This document shows positions 1-5,560 of a stretch of DNA of 7,311 nt, piece by piece (position 1 is the stretch's first letter; every line of letters begins with the position of its first letter). A model generated the notes under the pieces. The model did no database searches, had not been told where the DNA came from, and saw only the letters and a list, made by a program, of their open reading frames with translations. Source of the stretch: an uncultured Gemella sp. (GTDB lineage Bacteria > Bacillota > Bacilli > Staphylococcales > Gemellaceae); contig CAMYEU010000084.1 in the NCBI GenBank assembly GCA_947254465.1, positions 1-7,311 on the forward strand, read 5' to 3'. The position numbers and the translations under genes are program-made.

Positions 1-43
1 TCCTGAGATGTCTCGTGGGCTCGGAGATGTGTATAAGAGACAG
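1..43 (+). other. Sequencing adapter contamination (Nextera i7 / Tn5 mosaic end)
   Basis: This is not genomic sequence. Bases 10-43 match the Nextera Read-2 transposase adapter as I know it, and bases 25-43 are exactly the 19-base Tn5 mosaic end AGATGTGTATAAGAGACAG. Bases 2-9 (CCTGAGAT) sit where the 8-base i7 index lies and, from memory, equal index N715; base 1 would be the last T of the P7 adapter. Genomic sequence therefore begins at base 44, and this is the end of an assembled contig that was not adapter-trimmed. Confidence 0.97.
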
Positions 44-154
44 GTATTTACTTGTGATTTACATATAATATTAGATTATACATATCAATTTTTCTCTGTT
101 TTATATAGCGATGTTTATTTGTTTCTTTAGTACAGTACCTTTATAAAAGTTTTA
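44..154. other. AT-rich stretch with no recognised gene
   Basis: About 110 bases of very AT-rich sequence lie between the adapter and the terminator of the permease gene. I see no open reading frame with a ribosome binding site, no tRNA and no convincing hairpin. It could hold the end of a transcription unit that was lost beyond the contig edge. Confidence 0.5.
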
Positions 155-212
155 ATAAAAAAGTAGCTAAAACATTTCTATTTTTCATTTGAAATAGATA
201 TTTAGCTACTTT
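155..212 (-). terminator. Rho-independent terminator of the MFS permease gene
   Basis: Bases 160-171 (AAAGTAGCTAAA) pair perfectly with 201-212. A second stem (TCTATTT with AAATAGA) stacks inside it. In the minus-strand transcript the hairpin starts four bases after the permease stop codon and is followed by a T-rich run (complement of 151-162). The plus-strand side also ends in T-rich sequence (211-228), so it may stop transcription in both directions. Confidence 0.85.
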
Positions 213-216
213 CATT

Positions 217-1407
217 TTATTTTTCTATTATATTTCCTTTAGAACTACAATGAATTAATGTCACAAGTAATACTGCCGATGTCGCTATTAAGACATATAG
301 TGCTTTATTCCAATCCGAGATATCTCTAATATATCCTAATAATGGTGGGAATATTGCTGCTAATAAATATCCTCCTGATTGTGCTAATCCTGAAATATCA
401 GCCGCTTCACTTTCATTTCTTGATTTAGCTGAGAATAGATACATAACATATGAGAATGATCCTCCTCCAGCTAATGCGAAGATAACTATAAATATTAACA
501 TTAATACAAAATTTCCGCTTGTATAAAGCATTCCGATAAGCGACACTATGTATCCTATCGTAATTACAGTTGGAATAATTAATTTATTGTGTAATTTATC
601 CGCCAAAATCGGTACTATAAATGTCGATGGGAATTGTGCGAATTGACTTATTGATAATAATAATCCTGCTGTTTCAGGTGAGAAATCCTTACTAATCATA
701 ATTTCCGCGAACCACGAAACACTACAATAGAATAATGCAGATTGTAATCCCATACTCAACATAATCGTCCACATTTTAGAATGTTTAAAATATCCATGTA
801 CTTTTTCATGAGTATCTTTAACATCACTTACTACATTGTTTTTCGACAGCGCTGCGTAGATAAAGATATTGATAATTGCAATTGCAATCCAAATATTAAC
901 CGCAAGTCCTGTTGAGAATTTCTCTCCACCAATATTTGTACTTAACAGTGGATAACTTATCCCCGCTGCAACCGCAGCCCCTACATTCATAACAACTGCA
1001 TAAAAACCAGTCATAACTCCTAATTTTTCTGGATAATATTTCTTAACTAATCCTGGTAATAATACATTACCTACTGTTATTCCTACTCCTACGATAAATG
1101 TCGTAAGGAAGAATACGTAAGTATTAATGTAAAATCTAAACCCTAAACCTACAGTAATAATTACCGCAGCTAATAATATAGTTTTTTCTAAACCTACTTT
1201 ATTTGATAATTTAGCAACCATCGGACTAAATATCGCAAATGCAATTAATGGTATTGTTGTAATAAATCCAGCAACCGTGTTGTTAATATCTAAGATAGAT
1301 TTTAATGGCCCAACGATTGCTCCTACTGCTGTAATAGGTGTTCTAAGAATAAGTCCTAAAAAGACAACACCTAATAAAATTAATATGCTACTTTTTTTCT
1401 TTGTCAT
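217..1407 (-). CDS. MFS transporter, CynX/NimT (cyanate permease-like) family
   Basis: This encodes a 396-residue multi-pass inner-membrane protein of the major facilitator superfamily, with about twelve hydrophobic segments. The N-terminal motif LRTPITAVG (residues 21-29) followed by GPL (33-35), and the loop SPMVAKLSNKVGLEK (61-75) after the second membrane segment, resemble the CynX/NimT/YycB-type permeases. The substrate cannot be read from sequence; cyanate or nitroimidazole is only the family label. I chose the ATG at 1407 because AGGAGG (complement of 1412-1417) lies four bases upstream. The reading frame stays open to 1470, but those 21 extra codons run into a dispersed repeat and lack a ribosome binding site. 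The gene follows dnaN on the same strand, in place of the yaaA-recF-gyrB genes found there in B. subtilis, and has its own terminator. Family confidence is high, substrate unknown. Confidence 0.88.
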   Translation of the reverse strand: MTKKKSSILILLGVVFLGLILRTPITAVGAIVGPLKSILDINNTVAGFITTIPLIAFAIFSPMVAKLSNKVGLEKTILLAAVIITVGLGFRFYINTYVFFLTTFIVGVGITVGNVLLPGLVKKYYPEKLGVMTGFYAVVMNVGAAVAAGISYPLLSTNIGGEKFSTGLAVNIWIAIAIINIFIYAALSKNNVVSDVKDTHEKVHGYFKHSKMWTIMLSMGLQSALFYCSVSWFAEIMISKDFSPETAGLLLSISQFAQFPSTFIVPILADKLHNKLIIPTVITIGYIVSLIGMLYTSGNFVLMLIFIVIFALAGGGSFSYVMYLFSAKSRNESEAADISGLAQSGGYLLAAIFPPLLGYIRDISDWNKALYVLIATSAVLLVTLIHCSSKGNIIEK

Positions 1408-1411
1408 TGTT

Positions 1412-1417
1412 CCTCCT
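1412..1417 (-). promoter_or_regulatory. Ribosome binding site deciding the permease start
   Basis: AGGAGG on the minus strand lies four bases before the ATG at 1407. It argues for this start and against the longer frame opening at 1470. Confidence 0.85.
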
Positions 1418-1431
1418 AATTTAACCTTGAA

Positions 1432-1609
1432 AAGGGAGTAACTCAAAAATACTGATTTTATATAAATCATATTTACAAAGTCACCCCCGCACAGTTTATT
1501 AGATATCTAAAGAACTTTCATAAAGCGAATTTAGATATCAATAAACCACTGTGTCTAAGAGTTTTCTTGTAAACTTTTTTAAAATTTAGTACTTTTGGGT
1601 CATTCCCTT
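1432..1609 (-). repeat. MITE-like dispersed repeat, copy 1 (178 bp, minus orientation)
   Basis: Read on the minus strand, the element runs from AAGGGAATGACCCAAAAG (at 1609) to a right end whose complement is AAGGGAGTAACTCAAAAA (at 1432), giving terminal inverted repeats of about 17 bases. It aligns along its length with 4919-5095. The core 1479-1551 differs from the other copy at about 5 of 73 positions. A central hairpin pairs TTTAGATATCTAATAAAC with GTTTATTGATATCTAAA (between 1489 and 1551), and a second hairpin forms at the permease-side end. No target-site duplication is evident. It codes for no protein. It separates dnaN from the permease gene and may also slow or stop transcription from dnaN. 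Known MITEs have this architecture; the transposase that would move it is not in the window. Confidence 0.85.
1457..1484 (-). promoter_or_regulatory. Candidate promoter inside the repeat, driving the MFS gene
   Basis: On the minus strand GTGACT (complement of 1479-1484, four of six matches to TTGACA) is followed after 16 bases by TATAAA (complement of 1457-1462, five of six matches to TATAAT). Both boxes are within the repeat at 1432-1609, whose inner end is only 24 bases from the permease start. The other repeat copy has TACGAA at the -10 position, so the match is specific to this copy. In AT-rich DNA such matches can arise by chance. Confidence 0.35.
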
Positions 1610-1685
1610 ATCTATAAACCATTACGTTTTAAATTTAATAATTGATCTTACGGATTTTTTTGCACTCCGCTTCCCCTACTTATTA

Positions 1686-2825
1686 TTAGTAAGTTCTTAC
1701 TGGTAAAATTAATTCAATAATTTCTCTGTGGTAATCACTTGGTTGAATAATAAACGCTGTTAGTTCCCCTGAGAACTTAACGATAATTTCCTCTGCCGCA
1801 ACCGCAGATACCGCGTCTTTTAGATATTTTCCAGATACAGAAATTTCGAATTTTTCATCTTCTAATGTTGAAGAAACTTTTAATTCCTCTACAGCACTTC
1901 CTAAGTCTTTAGATTGAGAAGAAACTTCTAATAGATTATCAGTTACTACTAATTTAATAATATCATCTTTATCTTCTCTACTCATTAATGCAACCCTATC
2001 AACTGCACTGAAAAACTCTCTACTGTTCGCCACGAATGTACATTCAAAAACGGTAGGAATAAGTTTATTAGTATTTGGATAATTTCCGCTAATTAATAAT
2101 ACTGTATAAACTACATTTTGATAATAAAGAACTATTCTATTGTTTTCATAGAAGATTTCTACTTGATCTTTTCCATTTTCTATCATTCTTTGGAAATAAG
2201 TCAGGGCTTTTCTAGGAATAATTAAGTTAAACTCTTTGTTACTATCTTCATCATTTAGTGTAACTTGTCTTCTACTTAGACGATATGAGTCAGTCGCTGT
2301 AGCTGTTAAGATTTTGTTACTTAATGAGAAGTTAACCCCCTCAAGAATAGGTCTTTGATCATTAGGTGCTGTACAGAATACTGTTTCTTTAATAATATCA
2401 TTAAAAATATTAGCTTCTAATTTAAGACTGTTTTCTTTAGAGATAACTGGGAATTCTGGATAATCATTTGCATCATATCCTTTTACGTTAAATTCACTTT
2501 TACCTGATTTAACTAAAATATTGTTACCAACTGTTTCTATCTCTATTAAATCTGTTGGTGCTTTTCTAATTATTTCTATAAAATTACGAGAAGGTAATAC
2601 TACTTGTCCTTCTTCTTCTATAGTAATAATTTCTTTATCATCTTCATAGCTATCTACAGAATATTCTACAGATACTAAAGAATCACTTGCTTTTAGTATA
2701 AGTTTATCTTTTTCTAATTCTATTTTAATACCTTTTAAGATTTCAAAAAGAGAATTAGGAGCAATTACTCTTGATACGTGATTTAAGCCATCAAGAAAAT
2801 TTGATTTAGTTATAGTAAATTTCAT
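1686..2825 (-). CDS. dnaN: DNA polymerase III sliding clamp, beta subunit
   Basis: This encodes the beta clamp, a ring of two subunits that encircles DNA and tethers the replicative polymerase, ligase and mismatch-repair proteins. The 379-residue length is normal for the family. Three clamp domains follow one another (about 1-125, 130-250, 255-379). Recognisable motifs are TATDSYRLS (176-184), the LISGNYPNT loop (244-252) and the C-terminal ILPVRTY (373-379), which forms part of the pocket for partner peptides. The ATG at 2825 is preceded by AAGGAG (complement of 2831-2836) at five bases. The gene lies 157 bases downstream of dnaA on the same strand and is probably at least partly cotranscribed with it. 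No clear terminator lies between its stop and the repeat at 1609. Nothing looks broken. Confidence 0.98.
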   Translation of the reverse strand: MKFTITKSNFLDGLNHVSRVIAPNSLFEILKGIKIELEKDKLILKASDSLVSVEYSVDSYEDDKEIITIEEEGQVVLPSRNFIEIIRKAPTDLIEIETVGNNILVKSGKSEFNVKGYDANDYPEFPVISKENSLKLEANIFNDIIKETVFCTAPNDQRPILEGVNFSLSNKILTATATDSYRLSRRQVTLNDEDSNKEFNLIIPRKALTYFQRMIENGKDQVEIFYENNRIVLYYQNVVYTVLLISGNYPNTNKLIPTVFECTFVANSREFFSAVDRVALMSREDKDDIIKLVVTDNLLEVSSQSKDLGSAVEELKVSSTLEDEKFEISVSGKYLKDAVSAVAAEEIIVKFSGELTAFIIQPSDYHREIIELILPVRTY

Positions 2826-2982
2826 TTTTTCTCCTTATATATAATATATATTTAATAAAATAATAATAATAAGGCCTGTAAAAACTGTGGAAAACTAAAG
2901 AATACTCAAAAATAATAAATTTTCTCTTGTTAATAACTTGTGAAAAAACATATTAATATCTTTAGTAGATTTTAACAGACTC
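2826..2982 (-). other. dnaA-dnaN intergenic origin lobe (probable unwinding site)
   Basis: This 157-base spacer probably contains the duplex-unwinding half of a bipartite origin. On the minus strand, reading toward dnaN, it holds TTTTTCACA (complement of 2939-2947), TTTTCCACA (complement of 2886-2894), a short GC-rich spacer containing GGCC (2873-2876), the trinucleotide array (2858-2872), and an almost pure A/T stretch (2837-2857). Both boxes point toward the array and each has one mismatch to TTATTCACA or TTATCCACA. GTTAATAAC at 2929-2937 is the inverse of a motif in the other lobe. The order box, GC-rich spacer, trio repeat is that of the B. subtilis basal unwinding system. Confidence 0.75.
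2858..2872 (+). promoter_or_regulatory. DnaA-trio array (DNA unwinding element)
   Basis: Read 3' to 5' on the plus strand from the GG at 2873, the bases form AAT-AAT-AAT-AAT-AAA, five units fitting the DnaA-trio consensus 3'-[G/A]A[T/A]-5'. It sits 13 bases from the DnaA box at 2886-2894. DnaA filaments are known to load on such single-stranded trios to open the origin. A plain ATA microsatellite would look the same. Confidence 0.6.
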
Positions 2983-4467
2983 TTATATTTTTCCTAAACG
3001 TTCTTTTATTACTTCTATATCTTCAAAAATCTCAGGATTTTCATCTTTGCTTAGTTTTGCTATCTTATTGAATGAATAAAGAATAGAAGTATGATCTTTA
3101 TTAAAACAATCACCTATAGAAGGGAATGATAATGTAGTAAGTTCCCTACATAAGTATATAGCTATATTTCTAACCTGTACGACTTCTTTTTTACGAGAAG
3201 ATGAAAGAATATCATCCACCTTGATCTTATAGAAATCTGCACAAACATTAATAATATTCTCAGGTGAGATATTTTTTCTAGGTGAAGTCTTCGCGTTTTT
3301 TAGTATTTCCTCGGCAATACTAAGTGAAGGTTGTTCATGTTTAGAAGTTGCAGTGAACTTAATACGTTTAAGAACACCTTCAAGTTCTCTTATATTAGAA
3401 GATACATTACTAGAGATATAAGTAAGTGTCTCTTCATCTAGTTTAATATCGAACTGTTCACATTTGAATTTAATAATCGCCATACGTGTTTCGAAGTCAG
3501 GTGGTGTAATGTCCGCAGTTATCCCCTGACTGAATCTAGTAACTAATCTATCTTCCAAATCATTAAGTTGAGATGGAGAGCGATCACTTATAAGGACGAT
3601 TTGTTTTTGATTCATCTGTAGTTCGTTAAATGTATGGAAAAATGCATTTTGTGTTTCAGTTTTACCTGATAAGAATTGAATATCATCGATTAGAAGAGCA
3701 TCAACATCGCGGTATTTTCTTCTAAAGTCTTCATCCGCATTAGTATAGTTGTTTTTGTCTTTCATAGGTTTAATAGACGCAAGAAATTCATTTAAAAATT
3801 TCTCTGATGAAATACATTCAATTTTAAAATCAGGAAAATTAGCTTCCATCTCATTACCAATAGCGTGAAGTAAGTGAGTTTTTCCCAATCCAACACCTCC
3901 GTAGATAAATAGAGGGTTATAGATACCACCAGGAGAAACGGCAACGTTCCATGCTATATTATGTGTAAAAGCATTCCCTTCCCCTACTACGAAATTTTCA
4001 AAAGTGTAGTTTTTATTAAGCGTAGGATTCTTTTTACTCGCTGTAATATTTTTATTAGGGACAGGATGTTTATAGTCTTCTAGAGGAAAAGTTTGTTTTT
4101 GATAAAAATGTTGAGCTCCAGAAGGTTTATCACCTTGAAGAAAGTTCTGTCTAATTAGATTTTCAGCTGCTGGCTTTTCATCAACAACATGAGGTGTAAT
4201 TAGAGGAATATCAGTATCAAGGGAAGTATAGTCTATATTAAAATCAAATCCAGTATTTTTCTTTAGTATTTCTTTTAATTTTTGATCATAAGCACCTTGA
4301 ATAAATTGAGAAATAAGAGCTTCTTTACTAGTAATAACGATAGATTTTTTCATAAAATCGACGTTATCTATAGAAGCACCAGAAAACCAAGTATCAAATA
4401 CATGAGGATCAACTGTACTTTTTAGTTCACGAAGAATAATTTCCCATAAGAAATTAGAATTACTCAA
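2983..4467 (-). CDS. dnaA: Chromosomal replication initiator DnaA (TTG start)
   Basis: This is the AAA+ ATPase that binds DnaA boxes and opens the origin; 494 residues, slightly longer than typical. Domain I covers about 1-80 and a variable Gln/Lys/Asn-rich linker about 85-150. The ATPase has Walker A GGVGLGKT (190-197), Walker B LLIDDIQF (258-265), sensor 1 ISDRSP (293-298), the arginine-finger segment EDRLVTRF (305-312) and sensor 2 SNIRELEG (357-364). The C-terminal DNA-binding domain has the signature around VRNIAIYLCREL (432-443) and FNKDHTS (455-461). Most DnaA proteins read FGGRDHTT there, so this one appears one residue short. The start codon is TTG, with AAGGAGG (complement of 4475-4481) seven bases upstream; the first internal methionine is residue 39, inside domain I. 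DnaA boxes in its own promoter region suggest autoregulation. Confidence 0.98.
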   Translation of the reverse strand: MSNSNFLWEIILRELKSTVDPHVFDTWFSGASIDNVDFMKKSIVITSKEALISQFIQGAYDQKLKEILKKNTGFDFNIDYTSLDTDIPLITPHVVDEKPAAENLIRQNFLQGDKPSGAQHFYQKQTFPLEDYKHPVPNKNITASKKNPTLNKNYTFENFVVGEGNAFTHNIAWNVAVSPGGIYNPLFIYGGVGLGKTHLLHAIGNEMEANFPDFKIECISSEKFLNEFLASIKPMKDKNNYTNADEDFRRKYRDVDALLIDDIQFLSGKTETQNAFFHTFNELQMNQKQIVLISDRSPSQLNDLEDRLVTRFSQGITADITPPDFETRMAIIKFKCEQFDIKLDEETLTYISSNVSSNIRELEGVLKRIKFTATSKHEQPSLSIAEEILKNAKTSPRKNISPENIINVCADFYKIKVDDILSSSRKKEVVQVRNIAIYLCRELTTLSFPSIGDCFNKDHTSILYSFNKIAKLSKDENPEIFEDIEVIKERLGKI

Positions 4468-4474
4468 TGAAATA

Positions 4475-4481
4475 CCTCCTT
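4475..4481 (-). promoter_or_regulatory. Ribosome binding site supporting the TTG start of dnaA
   Basis: AAGGAGG on the minus strand lies seven bases upstream of TTG (complement of 4465-4467). No ATG in frame is better placed, so this strong site settles the start. Confidence 0.85.
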
Positions 4482-4498
4482 AAAAAAATATATAAATA

Positions 4499-4507
4499 AT
4501 TATAACA
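4499..4507 (-). promoter_or_regulatory. dnaA promoter (extended -10)
   Basis: The minus strand reads TGTTATAAT (complement of 4499-4507), a perfect extended -10 element (TGnTATAAT). The -35 region 17 bases upstream is only T-rich and weak. Transcription would begin near 4492. The perfect DnaA box at 4535-4543 lies just upstream of the promoter, where DnaA binding could control it. Confidence 0.65.
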
Positions 4508-4557
4508 TAGAATGTTAATAAAATAAAACATTAGTTATTCACAAGTTGTTAACAGAA

Positions 4558-4566
4558 GTTATTAAC
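4558..4566 (+). repeat. Origin motif GTTATTAAC, copy a
   Basis: GTTATTAAC occurs here, at 4806-4814, inverted at 2929-2937 (GTTAATAAC), and with one change at 4907-4915 (ATTATTAAC). It is distinct from the DnaA box. No binding protein is known to me for it. Confidence 0.5.
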
Positions 4567-4805
4567 TATGTGAATAAAAAACTAAGGAAAAGCTGTGAAT
4601 ATGTTAAAAAGTAATAGAATATAAAAAGTATTTTCTAAGTTTTGAGAGTTTTTTAACAAACTTCAAGATTGATATAAATATAGTTTATAAGTTTTTCACA
4701 CACAATTCACACCTGTGAATAACTTTTAAATGTGAAATTGTGAATAACTTTATAAAACTGTTAAAAACTTAAGAAAAAAGAAAATGTTTTCTTGATGTTA
4801 ATAAA

Positions 4806-4814
4806 GTTATTAAC
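4806..4814 (+). repeat. Origin motif GTTATTAAC, copy b
   Basis: Second exact plus-strand copy of the nine-base motif, eight bases before the classic DnaA box at 4822. Confidence 0.5.
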
Positions 4815-4918
4815 AAAGATATGTGGATAACTTATAATAAATTGTGGAAAAGTGTTTAAAAGAGATACTTAAATATTTTCTTATACTGAGAAGCAAAAAT
4901 TAACAGATTATTAACAAC

Positions 4919-5095
4919 AAGGGCTGATTCAAAAGACCTAAAATTTAACAAAGTGTATATGAAAATTCGTAGATGCAGTGGTTTATTGATATCTAAATTC
5001 GATTTATAAAAGCTTTTTAGATATCTAATAAACTGTGCGGAGGTGACTCAACAAAATCGATTTCTACGAAATCACGATTTTCGAGTCACTCCCTT
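4919..5095 (+). repeat. MITE-like dispersed repeat, copy 2 (177 bp, plus orientation)
   Basis: The element runs from AAGGGCTGATTCAAAAG to GTCACTCCCTT; the complement of the right end is AAGGGAGTGACTCGAAAA, so the ends are imperfect terminal inverted repeats. A central hairpin pairs GTTTATTGATATCTAAA (4981-4997) with TTTAGATATCTAATAAAC (5016-5033). A terminal hairpin pairs GGTGACTCA...GATTTC (from 5042) with GAAATC...GAGTCACTCC (5068-5093) and is followed by TTATTTTT, so it may act as a terminator toward rpmH. It is the inverted partner of 1432-1609. No target duplication or reading frame is seen. It lies between the DnaA-box cluster and rpmH. Confidence 0.85.
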
Positions 5096-5216
5096 ATTTT
5101 TATGTATAATGAAAGAAACAAGAATTTTAACCATAATTAGTGATAATATTAAGTTATTAGTTATAGTATATTTTCACTTGTCTAGATTTTTTTTTTAGAA
5201 ATTATGATGTTTTTAC
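5096..5216. other. AT-rich spacer upstream of rpmH
   Basis: It contains a ten-T run (5187-5196) and a TATAAT at 5105-5110 without a good -35 box. A 29-codon frame from 5109 has no ribosome binding site. I see no gene here. Confidence 0.5.
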
Positions 5217-5245
5217 TTGATAAATTATTTTAGATATGTTAAACT
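5217..5245 (+). promoter_or_regulatory. rpmH promoter
   Basis: TTGATA (5217-5222) is followed after 17 bases by TAAACT (5240-5245), preceded by TGT to form an extended -10. Transcription would start near 5252, giving a leader of about 48 bases. The -10 is two bases from consensus, partly offset by the TGn and the ideal spacing. Confidence 0.6.
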
Positions 5246-5288
5246 AATTCAGTTATTACATCTATCTAAGTAAAGAAAAGAAAACTCG

Positions 5289-5294
5289 AGGAGG
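5289..5294 (+). promoter_or_regulatory. Strong ribosome binding site of rpmH
   Basis: AGGAGG lies five bases before the ATG of rpmH, as expected for a highly expressed ribosomal protein gene. Confidence 0.85.
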
Positions 5295-5299
5295 ACAAA

Positions 5300-5434
5300 A
5301 TGAAACGTACGTATCAACCAAATAAAAGAAAACATTCAAAAGTACACGGATTTAGAGCTAGAATGAGCACTAAAAACGGAAGAAATGTATTAGCAAGACG
5401 TAGAGCTAAAGGAAGAAAAGTTCTTTCAGCTTAA
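5300..5434 (+). CDS. rpmH: 50S ribosomal protein L34
   Basis: This 44-residue, very basic protein is the large-subunit ribosomal protein L34. It begins MKRTYQPNKRKHSKVHGFRA and has the conserved R-M-S/T-x-x-G-R-x-V-L-x-x-R-R-x-K-G-R-x-x-L-S-A pattern over residues 21-44, matching the family end to end at normal length. L34 binds 23S rRNA. The ATG is fixed by AGGAGG at 5289-5294 and by the family's invariant N-terminus. It diverges from dnaA across the origin, the standard arrangement in Bacillota. Unlike the compact rpmH-rnpA pair in many relatives, it is followed by a strong terminator before rnpA. Confidence 0.98.
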   Translation: MKRTYQPNKRKHSKVHGFRARMSTKNGRNVLARRRAKGRKVLSA

Positions 5435-5445
5435 TGTTTGCGCAG

Positions 5446-5475
5446 AGGGTATCACGAAAGTGGTACCCTTTTTTT
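5446..5475 (+). terminator. Strong terminator after rpmH
   Basis: GGGTATCAC (5447-5455) pairs with GTGGTACCC (5460-5468) with a single G-U pair, closed by a GAAA tetraloop (5456-5459) on a C-G pair, followed by seven T (5469-5475). It starts 12 bases after the rpmH stop. This is a textbook intrinsic terminator, with a GNRA loop that adds stability. Confidence 0.95.
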
Positions 5476-5506
5476 ATTAGAGAATCCTAAAAAGTAAGAA
5501 AGATAG

Positions 5507-5535
5507 TTGTAAAAAGTTAAATAAACTGTTAAAAT
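5507..5535 (+). promoter_or_regulatory. rnpA-jag-receiver promoter
   Basis: TTGTAA (5507-5512), a 17-base spacer and TAAAAT (5530-5535) preceded by TGT (extended -10) lie between the rpmH terminator and rnpA. Transcription would start near 5542, leaving a leader of about 19 bases with AAAGG as a modest ribosome binding site (5549-5553). The position supports it: genes downstream of a strong terminator need a promoter. Confidence 0.65.
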
Positions 5536-5560
5536 TATTAGTGTTAAGAAAGGTTTTAAA

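Larger units (their letters stand above)
4535..4851. other. oriC, main DnaA-box cluster upstream of dnaA
   Basis: Exact boxes: TTATTCACA at 4535-4543 (plus), and its complement TGTGAATAA at 4569-4577, 4714-4722 and 4739-4747 (minus). One classic box, TGTGGATAA, is at 4822-4830 (minus). Near matches: TGTGAATAT 4594-4602, TTTTTCACA 4692-4700, CAATTCACA 4703-4711, TGTGAAATT 4731-4739, TGTGGAAAA 4843-4851. ATTCACA (4705-4711) and TGTGAAT (4714-4720) form a back-to-back inverted pair two bases apart. Two same-strand pairs start exactly 25 bases apart (4569/4594, 4714/4739). Position between divergent dnaA and rpmH is the usual one in Bacillota. DnaA boxes at this density are not expected by chance. 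Confidence 0.93.

Noticed and set aside
1408..1470. A 21-residue N-terminal extension of the MFS permease
   Set aside because: It has no ribosome binding site, lies mostly in the dispersed repeat, and the ATG at 1407 has AGGAGG and fits the family N-terminus.
1424..1617. A target-site duplication around repeat copy 1
   Set aside because: The flanks (ACCTTGAA and ATCTATAA) do not match, and the flanks of copy 2 do not match each other either.
5109..5198. A 29-codon plus-strand frame between the repeat and rpmH
   Set aside because: There is no ribosome binding site, it ends in a run of Phe codons from a T tract, and it lies over the rpmH upstream region.
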